A stretch of DNA of 64,000 nucleotides, taken from Rostrohypoxylon terebratum. Lineage: Eukaryota; Ascomycota; Sordariomycetes; Xylariales; Hypoxylaceae. The notes under the pieces are model-generated. The model did not search any database, had not been told where the DNA came from, and saw nothing but the letters and a program-made list of their open reading frames with translations. This document shows positions 32,323 through 45,127 of this stretch, one piece after another. The stretch covers positions 744,001-808,000 of the forward strand of contig MU385855.1 of the NCBI GenBank assembly GCA_022497145.1, given 5' to 3'. The stretch's first letter is position 1; the number at the start of each line of letters is the position of its first letter. A program made the translations under genes and the position numbers.

Positions 32323-35300
32323 CTACGCCATATCGTCTTCAACTTCGTCAACTTCCGCAAGCTCACCATCACCGTCGTACTCATCAGCCTCCATCTTCTC
32401 CTGTTGAGCAATGGCCTGCGCAGACACTATCTCGGCTAATCTCTTTAAGCGAGGTGTTTGTAGCCCTGTAATTTTCACATTAGTCATACATTTCCTCTAA
32501 AGTAGCGGCTGTAACTTACAAGATGGAGTATACGTCTCTAGGGCAGTGATTGCTCGGGGCTCCGCGATTTCGTACGGCCCACTGTCGTCCATATCGACAG
32601 CTTGCAACAGGAGAACATCGCTCTTCTCAGTCACCCTGGACGCCACGGCCTTCATGATTTCTCCGTTGATAGGCTGCTCGTAATCGGCTACGAGGTACTG
32701 GTTCAGTAGTTTTTGGATTTGGTTAGGAGAGAGCCTGGAAAACAAGATTAGCCGTAAGAAACGACAAGACATTCTCACTATACTTACATCCAGCAGATGT
32801 CTTGGATAATCTCGATATCGTTGAGGGTAGCCTTCTTGAGCTGCAGGAGCTTTGTGGCTTGCTGCAATAGAAGTTAGCTGCTGTATGAAAGAAACCAAGG
32901 ATTAGCTCTGCTTACCATGAGATGCTCAAGCTGCAGGGTGCCTTCAGGCATATCGTGGCTCTTGCACCACTCCTCAATACGGGTAATATTGTAGTTGATC
33001 TGAAGACCACGCTTCCACGACAGGAAATTCCTTCGCATGAGCAGGTCGTTGAAGGCAGTGACGCCAACTAACTTCAGAAGCTCGGTGACAGTCTGGGTGA
33101 TGATGCTGTCCTCCAAGTAGTAGGCCTTCATCGCCCTGAAGACATTGTTTAGCAGGCTTAGGAGGTTGTCCATGCTATAAGCAGGCTGCGAGTTCGTCGC
33201 TAGTAGCTTGCCGAGGAATCTGTTACTTTCATTCGTGACGAAGCCGGGTAGGGACTGAGACTCAATAATAGCCGGAATGATCATCTTCTGCAACTTCTTC
33301 TTGAGGATCTTCATCCAAGTGTGATAGATGTTGAATTCTAAGCTCTCAAGATCGTGCTTGACGATCTCCAGTAGACGGTCATACTCATAGTTGTCTGTCT
33401 TTTGTGCCTCATACCAGTCCTCGGCAAGGAACACGAACGAGAGCATCTCGTGCACGTTGGATAGCCAGAAGGCGCCGGGGTTAATAGCGTCATCTCCATC
33501 GTAGTGCATGACCTCCTGTTGAATAGACTGCATAACGTTGGCCAGGAACCTCTCTGATTCCTTGACGAAACCATTGTTCCACATCTCTGATGTAACAAGG
33601 TTGATGAGATAAGAGGGGAAGAGGACTTCCTTGTCTGAGGGCGGCGGGTTGGTGTTCGGTGAGGGGATCTTGAGGTTCTTAATCAGACCCATGGTAACTT
33701 CATCGTTCAATCCGTCTTCATCGGCAAGCAAGTTCTCCAGTTCCATCTCGATAGTGTCGACACCTGGAACGTAGCCAACGCCGGGACGGTGAGCTCCACT
33801 GGTGACAGCCATGGAGACTGGGCGGGGGTTGTACGCGGCACTGAAGCGGTCCATCATTCCACTAGGTTCTGCGCCTGCGCTTCGTCGCTTAGGCTTCTTG
33901 GACGATACTAGGTTGATCAAACCATTAGTAGGAGCAACACCGTTGCCGTTGGTTATCTCTCCGTTCATCGGACCAGATCGCTTGGCCAACTCGAGTTCCT
34001 CGGACATCTGTGCAAGTTGCTCGCGCAAAGTCATCTTCTCGTTTTCGTGGAGAGTGCTCTCTCGCTTGATGCGGTCTAACTCGGCATTTGCGGTTCGCAG
34101 AGACTCCTTCAGTTCCCGCTCTTCCTCTTGCATCCGCTTGACGCTTGAGGTAGACTCGTCGAAGTTTTGCTGGAGCTTCTTCATTTCCTCTTCCATTGCC
34201 TGCAACTTGGCTACGGCAATACCAGCCTGGTTGGCTTCCGCTTGAAGCTCCTTTGTTCGGGTCTCGAGCGCGTTGTGACGGCTCTTCCAGGACTTGATCT
34301 GGCTTTCGTAGTTCTCCACCTGGCTCTGAAGGGTCTTGTTCGCAGACTTCATGGTACCTAGCGATTGCGTAAGCTCGACGACCTTGTTTTCCAACTTGTA
34401 GGAAATCTGCTTTAGGTCGCGAGCCTCCTCGCGCATCGTCTTGTACTCTTTCCTTGCTTGTCTTCCACGCCACAAGCTCTGGACCAAGGTAACCTTCTTG
34501 CGGTAGTTTCTCCATTTCTGGACCTGTCTCCTTGATCGCCACACGCGCTGGATGAGGATAACAGCATTTCCAACACGAGTCTCCATAATCTCTTTTCTCC
34601 GCAGGTATCCCTTGGCAACAGCTTGCACGAGGATAACGCTGTTGCGAATGCGCTGGAAGGCCTTCCGTTGCTTTGATCCCTTCCATACTCTCTGGATAGT
34701 TGTAGCAGCTTTGACAGTGCGCAGCTCCTGGGCCTTGACTCTAATTGCGCGAGCTCTAGCGAGCGATTGGAAGGTAACGATAGCCTCCCGAGCCTCAAGG
34801 TACTTGCGGCGGTAGTATTTGGCCTTGAGGTTCTTCTGGATCAAGATAGCAGCCTCGCTCATGCGGTTCTGACGGAGGTTTTCCAAGTGCGCAAGCATAC
34901 CAGCACGGAAAAAAACCTTTGTCAAACCAAGCTGGTAGCTGTCTGTTCCGGTACCAGTGAGCGAACCGAGTGCCTGACCGAGAATTTCCTTAACCAGTTG
35001 TCTGATCTCGGTCTGCCATCGGCTAGACGGGATCAGCAGGTAGTAACGAAGGGCAAATTCCTCGTATGTCCATCGGCCGGGATAACCAGCACAACTGATG
35101 CGAATAGTTTCGAGTACACCACATGCTCTTAGCTGACTAAGAACCATAGGGCCTTCGAACTTCCACGCGACCTTAGCTTCGTTAGGCTTGATACAACGGA
35201 TATAGTGGACATTGGTGTTTCCGATTGTAGTCATGAGCTCGATAAGCGAAGAGCGGAAAATGCCGCCAAGAGTTGGCTTGCGGTTAACAGCCACTCCGAT

Positions 35301-37440
35301 CTTTCTTCCTGCTGCGGGCTTGGCAACGGCGGAGCCGGATGCAGCGACATCCTTCTCGCGGACAGCGGATGCTGCAGCCAGCACTCGGCTAAGGAATTTA
35401 TTCGTCGTTGCACGAAGAATCTCCATGTGCTCGTCGGGCACCGTATCTCTGTTCTTCTCAATGAAGCCCTCGGACTCGTATGTGACATCGACAGCATAGT
35501 GGCAGACGGTAAAAGAAGATTTACCAAACCTAGGCTTCTTGTAAAACTTGTTCTTATCCCCGGAAAAGTTGTGGTGTAGCTTAGTAACGAACTGCTCGTC
35601 CGCACCCATAGGCAACCTAGATTCTTCATCAAGAAGCGAGAGGATACCCAGTCTTCCTTCAATCAGATCGATACAAGGCTGGTTATCGGAGAACTCGATG
35701 AATTTCCAGTCGATCTGCTCCCTAACGTATTCTTCTTGTTCCAACCTAAACACGTGAGAGTTGAATTGTTGTTGTAGCTTTTCGTTGGCGTAGTTGATAC
35801 AGAACTGCTCGAAAGAGTTCTTGGCGAAATGCTCGAAACCGTAAATATCAAGAACACCGATGAAGGAGGAAACACGACTCAAGACTTCATCAGTCGCAAG
35901 ACTCCTATTGATAACTTCGACCAACCAATCGAAAAGGCTCGAGTAAATGTATTTGGCAACAGAGTCTCGCACAACGATAGCTTGCTGTTGTGTTAAGTTT
36001 GAAACAATTTTTTCGCCACGGGTAACCAGTTGCTTCTTGACAATCCACTTTGCGAAATTTGTAGCGTCGATTCCGAGGATAGAGCAAGCACGCTCCAAAG
36101 AGGGCTCTGTGGGGGCTAGAACACTGTCATTCCTGGAGGCACCGATCTTAACGTTACCCAGGTGCAGCAGACCAGCCAAGAGGTTGAAGATACCCGACTG
36201 CTGCGTCTCATCTACGCCGATAGTCTTGAGAGAGCTCTTGGTCGCTATGAACTCGGCCTTATCGTCCATCCCGTCGATGGTAGGCGAGTTTCCCTGATTA
36301 AGGTAATCAAACTGCTCTACCGGCAAAAGGGTTAGATCTTGGCGCTCCTTATCCGTCGCACCGGCCAAAAACTGATAGAAAATGTGGTAATTCCTCTCTT
36401 TCAGGGGCTGAAAGACGAGACGTGACCGTTCGAGAAGATAGGTCCGGATCCTAGCACCAATAATGTTCGTCTTGCTGTCGAACATGATTTCTATGTACTT
36501 TCCAAATCGTGACGAGTTGTCGTTTCGGGTGGTTTTGGCGTTACCAAAGGCTTCCATGATAGGGTTGGTCGCCAAAATCTGCTCCTCCGTCTCGCTCATG
36601 GCTTCGGCACCTTTCTTCCGCCCTCCCGGGTTATCTGGCGATTCTCTCGTGGCAAAATACCTCATGATATACTTTGCACTGACTGTCTTTCCGGCACCAG
36701 ACTCTCCCGACACAACGACGGTTTGGTTCCTTCCATCCTTTACCATTTTCCTATATTTATAGGTTAGTATTGCGGGTACGAACATGGCAAGCATCAGAAT
36801 ATATTCACATGAACGCTTCCTCAGCGATGGCAAACAGATGGGGGGCTTGCGTCTCCCTCTGTTTGCCAGCGTATACTTGGACCATACCGGGGACATAGAG
36901 AGAGTCGACCCGAGCGAAGGGGTTTGTGGCTATAAGCACTATGCCACTGTATGTGTAGATTTCCTTCTGCGCATATCGAAGACGGATAGCTTGGAGCACT
37001 GAATGTGTAGATTCGGTCAGTAATCGGAGCTAGATTTGGACTCGCATATGTTGGTTGGTTCATGCGTACCTGCTGGTTCGTTTAAATGAGATAGGTTTGT
37101 TAAGTCGTCGCTGGCTTCTAGCATAGCAGGATTCATCAAGGGGGGTAAGGACGTGTCGTTGGCATTTTGCATAGCCTCCGCAGAGAGTGTTATGGTTTTG
37201 GTCTGAGTTGACAGATTAGCGGTCAGGTATGGCTTCAAGGTTCGAAGATGCCGACAAAAGACCAAAAAAAATGATGTTGGTATATAGCTTCGCATAGAAA
37301 CATACCTCCTCATTCTCTAATTTAAAGACCAAGGTGACCTTATCACCGTCTACGGTCTTCTTGACAACCTCGGATGCCACCCAACCCTCGGTGGCATCTG
37401 GCTGCCAAACTCTCGTACCGACATCGTAGCTATGCGACAT
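32323..37440 (-). CDS. MYO2: Class V myosin heavy chain
   Basis: Seven exons on the minus strand (37306-37440, 37070-37202, 36809-36998, 32916-36750, 32788-32861, 32520-32734, 32323-32465) encode 1574 aa. The N-terminal SH3-like domain begins MSHSYDVGTRVWQPD. The motor has P-loop GESGAGKT (168-175), NDNSSRFGKY (switch I), DIYGFEHF (switch II) and the actin-binding VHYIRCIKPNE. A lever arm follows with about six IQ motifs (for example AAILIQKNLKAKYYRRKY, AATTIQRVWKGSKQRK). A coiled coil comes next. The DIL cargo-binding domain near the C-terminus includes FRAMKAYYLEDSIITQTVTELL and WCKSHDMPEGTLQLEHLMQA. The tail ends EVDEVEDDMA. It carries vesicles and organelles along actin to the hyphal tip. 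Single class V gene per genome is usual in filamentous fungi. Confidence 0.97.
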
Positions 37441-38322
37441 GAGAGGCTGTTGTCAGGTCGGTGCGAGTATAAAGAATTTTCTGGTTGTTCGCGTCTCAAG
37501 AGACGTTAAGGTAGTTCTTTATCTATTCGAGGAAAGCGACAGCACAAGGCATTCGTGTATGTTGGTCGGCCGAGGTTTGAGGGCAGGTGTTTCGATGTTT
37601 CGAATTGGGCGGACACGAATGACAAACGGTGAACGGTCAAGTATTATAGAGAGGTAAGGTGGTAAAGTGGTAAAGTGGTAGGTGCTAGGTGCTATCTAAT
37701 CGGATCCTATTATCTAGTAGGTAGCCACTAAATTTGTTATAGGTACCTCTAGTGGATGAACCTATGAATCGAATAGAGGGAAAGGGGACCTAGTGGTTAG
37801 GGTAGCAAAATCAAGTGCTAAGCCAGAGTTAACCTCCTGTGTTGACGAAGCAGGTTGCAGTTGTTGATATCAACTTGAGAAGATGATGTTGATGTTGATG
37901 TTGATATTGATATGCTTGTCCACAATTGAAGAAAAAAAAAAGTGTGGTGGCCAGTTTCACCGTTCGCGCTGTGATATTGTTGTGTACCGTTGTAGTGCAC
38001 AATGCAATATCTTAGTGATTATTACATGTCCACTACGTCCACTGCACATACCACACATACACACTACAGCTGTACTTGGATTACTGGATTACTGCTGGAG
38101 TCCTGGACTAAATCAAAATCCAGCCTTTCAACAGATGGAAATTTAGGGGAGATTTAGAGGAGGTCAGGAATAAAGGGGAAACGCGATCCCTTTTCCGGAT
38201 TAGCTCAAAGCTGAAAAAGACAGGGGCCCGTTAAAAAAAGGGAACCTCCACATAACGCCAGCCATTTACAATTCTTTCACTCTTTAATATGATGGAACTC
38301 TCCAAGGACTGCTGGCTTGATG

Positions 38323-38349
38323 GGACGGGCTGGACGGGCTGGACGGGCT
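38323..38349. repeat. 9-bp tandem repeat, three copies
   Basis: Unit GGACGGGCT repeated three times perfectly. Confidence 0.85.
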
Positions 38350-39542
38350 TGCCTTGTTCGGGTACGAAACCAATGACTAAAACCAACTTAATTCAATGTT
38401 TTGCTGCTGATGTAGGTACAACTGTAATAAACTGTAATACTTTCTTAGGCGGTGTGCTCCGCATGTTAAAACAATGTATCACTAGTACTTCGTATACATA
38501 CCTAGTACCTACCTACCTATTCAATTTTCCTCTCCCCTTTCTCCATCATCACCTACTAACAGCACCTTTCTCGAACTTCCAGCTCCTCGCCTAAGAATCT
38601 AGCTCCTTTTTCTTGCAGAAGTGCGTGCGCTCTGCCGGTTGACAAAGTGACCGATCTGCAGGTCCGTCTTCCCATTTTCGTTGATGCCCTGTTGTGCCAG
38701 CTTAATTTGATCAAATCAGCTTGTTGTCATGGGTGTATTCGAAGAATGTACCTGCATACATCACAGTACTTTCCAGTGTGACTCCGAATGTGGGATTACA
38801 ACATGTACATATATAGGGAGGTAGCTACCTAGGTCCTACATCATGGGTTACCCGGGATGTATGGTGCGGTTCGATTTGATGTTACCTGCACGCCTGGATT
38901 TCTCCAAAAAGGGCATTCCAATCATGAGTCCTCCTTCCATCCATGACGGGTATTGTAAAGGAGTTGTTGCCTCAGAGCATGTGGTACTTGGTAGATTTGG
39001 TAGATTTGGTAGGTAAGAAATAAAACGCTCGGGAAGTTGTAGGCGCACCCGGTGTTTCGATCTATGGAACTCATCCTCCCTGTTCCTTCTCCTTTTCACT
39101 CCTCCATGTACGTACATTTTATTATACTTTAATCCTTGACCGTTTGGTTTGATGAATGAACGCCCTCAGCACCTTAAAAAGATTCAAGGTTTCTCCTGTC
39201 AACCCGCCAACATCAAAGCCATGTTTGAGGTTGGATTTAAGTACATACTTACATATGGCATTATGTATTGTACCTAGCTGCCGTGTCATGTCAGTTTAAC
39301 TTTTTCTCCTTCGTTTCCTACTTTTATTTTATCCCTTTCTTCCACTTGAGGTCATACAGATGGCGTGCATATGAACACTACAACTACTATGTAAAGTATC
39401 AGCAAATGTTTCTGTGTCATCCCCAGAAGCAGATATCTAATCGATCATTCGATCATCCTGAATTCGCAGACCCTGAACCGTCCGGGCGTATTTTACAGAG
39501 GAAGTTAGCCCGGACCCGATGCATAGAAACCCGACTTTTAAC

Positions 39543-39570
39543 AACCAACCAACCAACCAACCAACCAACC
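39543..39570. repeat. AACC microsatellite, seven copies
   Basis: Seven perfect AACC units in intergenic DNA. It is not the TTAGGG-type fungal telomere repeat. Confidence 0.9.
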
Positions 39571-40335
39571 ACCTTCCCCGGATCTCCAACGCCTAACTTC
39601 TATGGGAAAACATGAAAAGCAGAAAACGCCATCCATCGTATGCGCATACGACCAATGTTTGTTTTTTGTCTCGTTCATTCGTAGCGTCTCATTTCTCTAC
39701 ACGCGGGGATATGCGATCAGTACAAGCAAGAAGCTTGCGGGCTTCGACAGGAGAGGTTGATCGATCTTGAAGATTGCTTGGTTACAGCAACAATGCGAAC
39801 AATTGCGGGCTTTGAGGCTTTATGTACCCTGCTATGATCCCACGTCATAGCCCTGGAGCACCTATAACGGCGTGATATAGCACCGCATAAGGAGAAAGCC
39901 GAAATAATAACTACAAGATAAAATCGCGCTCAACACAACAGAACAAAAGTATTGGGGATAATTTCTCGGTAATAATCATTTATATGTAGGTAATTCCTGT
40001 CAATTCACAATGAAAATGGTAAGTGAAGAGTCAATTTGATACTTTGAAAATCAATGCTTTAAACCCATGTAATGTAGTACCTAGCGCAGTTTTTATGTTG
40101 AACATCGCGCGACCCCTTTTCTAGCCATGCCTACCTAGGTCCTAGGTCCTAGGTGCTCATGCAATATATCCTGGGTATCCGTTATGGTTAAATTTGAAGT
40201 TGAATTTTTTATATACCCATCATGCAAGAATTCTGTTTCCTTCTGGTTGAACGCCTTTTCCTTCGCTCCGGTTCCTAGAGTGCTACTATATGCCTCTTCC
40301 TCCGGTGCCCCTCACACTTCGACTAGGATATCAAC

Positions 40336-42192
40336 CTAGTAAAGCACGCGCGTCAAGATGCGAGCTATGGAAAATGAGTTAGAGTTATATGTTTTGGAAT
40401 TATGAGATCGGCGAGTGTGGTTGAGTACTTACAACTGAGCGCTTCGAGTGAGTCGGAGATTTCTTTGAGATCGCTGGTCTGGACGTCGCTGACATCCGCC
40501 ATGAGATAGGCGAGCTGCAGATATACGTTAATTGAAAATTATCGGCCACCTTTAGGCTATCGGAAAACGTACATCTCCCCTGCTGTCACTTATTTGCTTG
40601 TCGACATTATGTTCACCGAGAATTTCGTTGACTGCTAAGGTGTAAGTATCCAATGTGCTCAAGAGGAATGTTTCACTAACCCTTGCGAAGGACACCCGGC
40701 ACGTTGTTGTGGATATAGATGACCTGTGGCGAATTAGAGATTGTCACATTTTTGACAGGTAAATGACATCTTACTCGTGCGTGATTAGGCTCGTCCAACG
40801 TCAACGAACGCATGTTTACCTCGGGCATGTTGACGCTGCCCAAAGTAATGCCTAGGTTAATGTACCGAACCAGAGCATCGCTCACTAAACGGATCACATG
40901 TTAGTTCGCGGATTTAGTGGGCGTCGCACTACGATTTCCATACCTTCGATACCAATGGCCCTCTGAGCCTCTTCTGTGCTGCCACCGATGTGCGGGGTAA
41001 GAATGATGTTGTTCAGACTACGAAGATCCTCTTCCCACCCGTTAAGGCTGTTGTTGAAGTAATCGCCATTTGCGCGCGGCTCGGCCGGATAGACGTCCAA
41101 CGCGGCCCCGGCAATCTTACCACTGCGCATCGCGTTGACGAGGGCCGGGATATCAACTACGGTTCCGCGGCTGGCGTTGATGAGGTACGAACCATCCTTC
41201 ATTGCCTTGAGCTGCGCGGCAGAGATCATGTTCTTGGTCTCAGGTAATTCGGGCACGTGCAAGGTGACGAAATCAGCTTCGGTTAGGAGAGCCTCTAATG
41301 TTGGCACCTGTCGAGCCGTACCCAATGCCATCAAACTCACGACATCATAGTATATGACTGACATTCCCATAGCTTCGGCGAGGACAGACAATTGAGAGCC
41401 AATATGTCCATATCCGACAATTCCTTCCATGTAACCGTGTTAGTGCTAACCCCTGGATTAGGTGTAACACAGGTTCAGGTAAATGAAAAGTGCACGTACC
41501 GAGAGTCTTGCCACGGATTTCCCAGCACTTGTTGCTCACCTTGTTCCAGGTGCCCTTGTGCATCTCATGGGAGCGATCACCTAGCCGGCGAGCCAGGGTG
41601 ATGATTTCCGCGATTACCAGCTCGGCCACACTACGAGAGTTTGCGAAAGGCGAGTTGAAAACGGCAATGCCATGATGAGCTGCATATTCCAAATCTACCT
41701 GGTTGGTGCCGATACAGAAGCAGCCAATTACCAGCAGGTTCTTGGCCTCGCGAAGAACCTTTTCATTTAATCTGGTCTTGGATCGAATGCCAATGACGTG
41801 GACATCTCTGTGGCTCACTTATCAGAGCCCTGCATAGCTAAGCTACGTTTTTCTTTTTCTTCGTCTTCAAAAAAAAAAAAAAAGGTTGAGATTACTCACC
41901 GGATCTTCTCAATTAGTTGATCTTCGGGCAATGAGCTCTTGTGGAATTCAACTTGATAACCCTGGCCGGTCAAGATATCTCTTCCGCTCTGGTTGACGTT
42001 CTCGAGTAGGAGAATCTTTATGTCCTGGGTATTAAACGGCTTGAGCTGCTTGGGTTGACCTCGCTGAGGGAGTGCCCCGCCAAAGCTCGATAGCGGGGAA
42101 TGAAAAGTTGTAGTTGATGGTGAGGTAGAGACCTCCAGGTGATGGTGCAGCTCCTGGTCGGGCGTCCTCAGTATGTTCTGTGCTTGAGCCAT
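40336..42192 (-). CDS. SER3: D-3-phosphoglycerate dehydrogenase
   Basis: Eight exons on the minus strand (41900-42192, 41500-41807, 40944-41423, 40775-40884, 40681-40723, 40573-40634, 40433-40514, 40336-40364) give 468 aa. It oxidises 3-phosphoglycerate with NAD+, the first step of serine synthesis, in the cytosol. Visible parts: a fungal N-terminal extension, LKPFNTQDIKILLLENV, GCFCIGTNQVDLEYAA, NSRSVAELVIAEI, the Rossmann fingerprint GIVGYGHIGSQ (201-211), NASRGTVVDIPAL, GAALDVYPAEP and the catalytic-His segment TPHIGGSTEEAQ. A C-terminal ACT domain (about 398-468) begins VIYIHNNVPGVLRK and would give serine feedback control. The C-terminal LTRVLY matches yeast Ser3/Ser33. The last exon has only 29 nt. 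Confidence 0.96.
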
Positions 42193-43638
42193 GATTTCAA
42201 TTCGAAATTATTAGATACAATCTAAAATGCTGAACGGAGTGACTGAGAAGGGAATAATTATGTACTATTATATGGATATCGTATAAATAGCTAAATGGAG
42301 TTTCAATTGACTCAAACCTTGAGCTCGGGAAAACTTTTTGCTGTTTTGTTCCAATTCCAAGGTTAGCTTTACTGGGTAGATTTTAACATTGGGTTTACTG
42401 GGTTATTACTTTTAGGGACTTGTGGCTTAAGTGCTATAGCAGGGGCAGGCATGGGGGTTCTAACTAGGCGCAAACTATGATTCGCCATAAACCATTCCAC
42501 CCCCCTAAGCCCACATCCACATCGACCTATCGGTTCACGTAATACATACCATATGGCCAGTTAGGAGCCCCAGCTTTTTATTATTCGGTTTATTCGGTGC
42601 CACGACACACTAGAGCACGGGAAAGTCTTTGAAAAAAAGTTATTTCGTAGTAAGACCCCGAGTCCCGTCATCGGACTCTTGCTATGGTAACCCTGCCGTG
42701 ACTCACGGATTGTACGGGCATATGGATTATGGATTATGGACCACTATACTCTGTTCTCCGGAATTATCCACTAGAGAGGTACAGAATATATACCTAGTAT
42801 ATAAGGTACTGGAACCAACATGGAACGAGCTATGTAGACCGTCTCTAAAATAATCCCACAGCTTCACAAAAAAAAAAAAAAGTTCTATCTGCCTGCCTAA
42901 GTACCTAATAATCAAGGCAGCGTGAAATTTATGTTAGTAACCTTTGGAAAATCTGTCCAGACTTACCCAGTCATAATATGCGATTTGGGAGTGGGTTACA
43001 ACTTCGTCAGCAGGGTGCCCTCCAGAGCAACACTTTCATGTTCACCCTTCCGATTTGCGCATGGCGTGGCGTCAAGTTATTTCACCCATGCAGGGGATGG
43101 TAAAAATCAAGTCCTTATGCAACGTACGATGTACATATGTGCGAATCGCAAACTTCCGTCAACTTCATGTGGTTCTCTCTGTCTGGATGCATTATTGACG
43201 AGCCTGCCACTTTACCTCCCCCCCTTCCCCCTTTCCTGGTGCCAGCATGAAGTCTGCCTTTTACGGCCCATCTTCGATGTCTCTGTTCATAAAATGCTGC
43301 CACCTGCCATACCAAACCAACTACTCCAGACCAGCCGTATGCTGGAGGAAAACAATGAAGAGAATTATCAATCAATACAGAACGAGATTCCGAAAGCTGC
43401 CTGAAGCCTAATGCCTAATGGGAGCGGCCAGTCTATTTTGCACCTCAATTCAAAGACCATGTGCTGTAACACATCTGTAGAGCGTCGGCAAAACTTGCAG
43501 TACGAAAGTTGCTCTGGTTGATAGAACGACAGAAGGGTCTGAGAAAGGATGAGACTAACTTGACTCAACCTTATCTCCCTCCCGAGTAGGATCCGTGATG
43601 TGAATTAAGTAGAAAGGGTTACCGAACGGGGACAGCAT
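42193..43638. other. Intergenic, no gene seen
   Basis: About 1.45 kb upstream of SER3 and downstream of NAP1. A small hairpin (GAGTCC/GGACTC, 7-nt loop) lies near 42660. The 160-aa frame at 42922-43404 was judged non-coding. Confidence 0.5.
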
Positions 43639-45127
43639 TTAGCTTTGCTTGCACTCTTGTGTCTCCTGCTTCGGCTTCGCACCGTCATCCTATATCGTAA
43701 TTAGCTATGTGTTACCTTGGGGGGGGAGAGAGGGGGTTAGTGAGATGTGGTTAACTAACATCATCATCAGATTCCTCCTCGTCATCATCACGGTCTTCAC
43801 TGAGATCGTCATCCTCATCGTCCTCATCGTCGTCGAACGGCTCTTCGAGGTCGTCGAGCTCCTCGAAAGCTAGGGCTTCGCCGGTGAACCAGTCGATGGC
43901 TCGAGGAATCAATTTCTCCTTAATATCCTCACCAAGTTGGTAGTCTAGCTCAAGACGCTCCTCAATATCCGATGCGGCATCGTCGTCGTCATCGGTGGGT
44001 GCCTTAGGAGGGGAGAAGAAGTTAAAGAACGACTCAGTAGGGACTGTCTTCTTAACAATCCGGGTTTGCTTCGTGTCTATTCGGGGGTTAGTAAGGGGCG
44101 TCCGGGAACTCGCCTTGACTTTACTTACTCTTATTCCTTTGCTTCTTGCTCTCGATACGGACAGTGAGGTCTTGGCCCTCCTTCCAGTTGATCTTATCAC
44201 CCTCGGCATGGTCGTAGATAAAGTCACCACCATATCCACTCTCGTTTTGGTAAAAATATGTCTTGGTGATGGTCTTGTTGGTGAAGAACTCATTCTCGGC
44301 GAACTCAAAAATTAGACGGAATCCTGGCTTGTCAAGATACTCCATTCGGATGTCAGTAAGATAGCGAAGAGCGGCCTCGTCACGGTCAGTAATCATCTCG
44401 GCAAGCGAAATTTGGTTCTTCATCGCCGACAGCCAGAATTCAGGAATACCCTTGACAAGCTCGGTAGTCGCGTCAGCAGTCTCCTTCTTCTCCTCGGATT
44501 TGGACTCATCATCCTCGTTATCTTCCTCGCCAGCCTTGATCTGCTCCTCGGTAGGCTCTTGCTGGCCGTTGACGATTGCTGCGCGCTTCTCGTATAAGGG
44601 AGTGAACTTGGCGAAGTACTTCTTCTCAAGCTGAAGAACCTCCTCTTGGAATTCAGCCTCGAGTTTTGAGTGGTCTTTCTGAATACCCTTTAAGCCGGCA
44701 ACACGACGGCGAACATGTTGAGGCAGAGACTCTATGTAGCCGGAAGAGCGACCAACTAAAGAGCCAAGTCGGCCTTGGATCATCTGCACAAGTCGTGGGT
44801 TCTGGGCAAAGATAGACGCAGCAGCGGCGCGATCAAGATCCTCTATAGCGCATATGATTAGTAACAGTATATTCTTGCCATAGACGTATTGTTAAGATGA
44901 TGTAGTTATCAACTTACCTTCCTTGATGCTAGCCACGCCCGGTTGTTGGGCATGGGAAGAGATAGGAGCATTGCTAGCAGGCGTGTTCTGCGGAGTGCTG
45001 CGGAGAGAGATTAGACATTTGTACTATCACAAAGGTAGAGCCGAACTCAGCGCTAGGAAGAGGTGGCGTTGGGTAACACATACGGAGCAGGAACCTCTGC
45101 ACGGCGATTCTTAATAGGTTCCGCCAT
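43639..45127 (-). CDS. NAP1: Nucleosome assembly protein 1
   Basis: Five exons on the minus strand (45084-45127, 44918-44997, 44129-44842, 43760-44076, 43639-43689) encode 401 aa. NAP1 chaperones H2A-H2B, shuttles between cytoplasm and nucleus and aids nucleosome assembly. The long dimerisation helix includes LESEF-like LEAEFQEEVLQLEKKYFAKFTPLYEKR. The earmuff domain follows with KGIPEFWLSAMKNQ, ITDRDEAALRYLTDIRMEY, FRLIFEFAENEFFTNKTITKTYFY and VPTESFFNFFSPPKAPTDD. The C-terminal tail is strongly acidic and then ends in CKQS. The separate last exon places a CaaX-like cysteine four residues from the end, as in some other NAP1 proteins reported to be prenylated. Confidence 0.95.

Larger units (their letters stand above)
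37441..40335. other. Long intergenic region, 2.9 kb
   Basis: No gene with support. It contains the myosin promoter at the left, a TTGATG/TTGATA run at about 37885-37912, a 9-bp tandem at 38323-38349, an AACC microsatellite at 39543-39570, and CCTAGGT palindromes near 38828 and 40132-40153. Confidence 0.5.

Noticed and set aside
33925..34815. Long antisense and out-of-frame open frames within the myosin gene
   Set aside because: They are shadows of the highly biased codons of the coiled-coil and IQ coding region.
39268..39615. 115-codon open frame in the region upstream of SER3's 3' end
   Set aside because: Includes translation of the AACC microsatellite and has no conserved features.
42922..43404. 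160-codon open frame between SER3 and NAP1
   Set aside because: Cys-, Ser- and Leu-rich composition without motif, not supported by codon pattern; probably chance frame near the NAP1 3' end.
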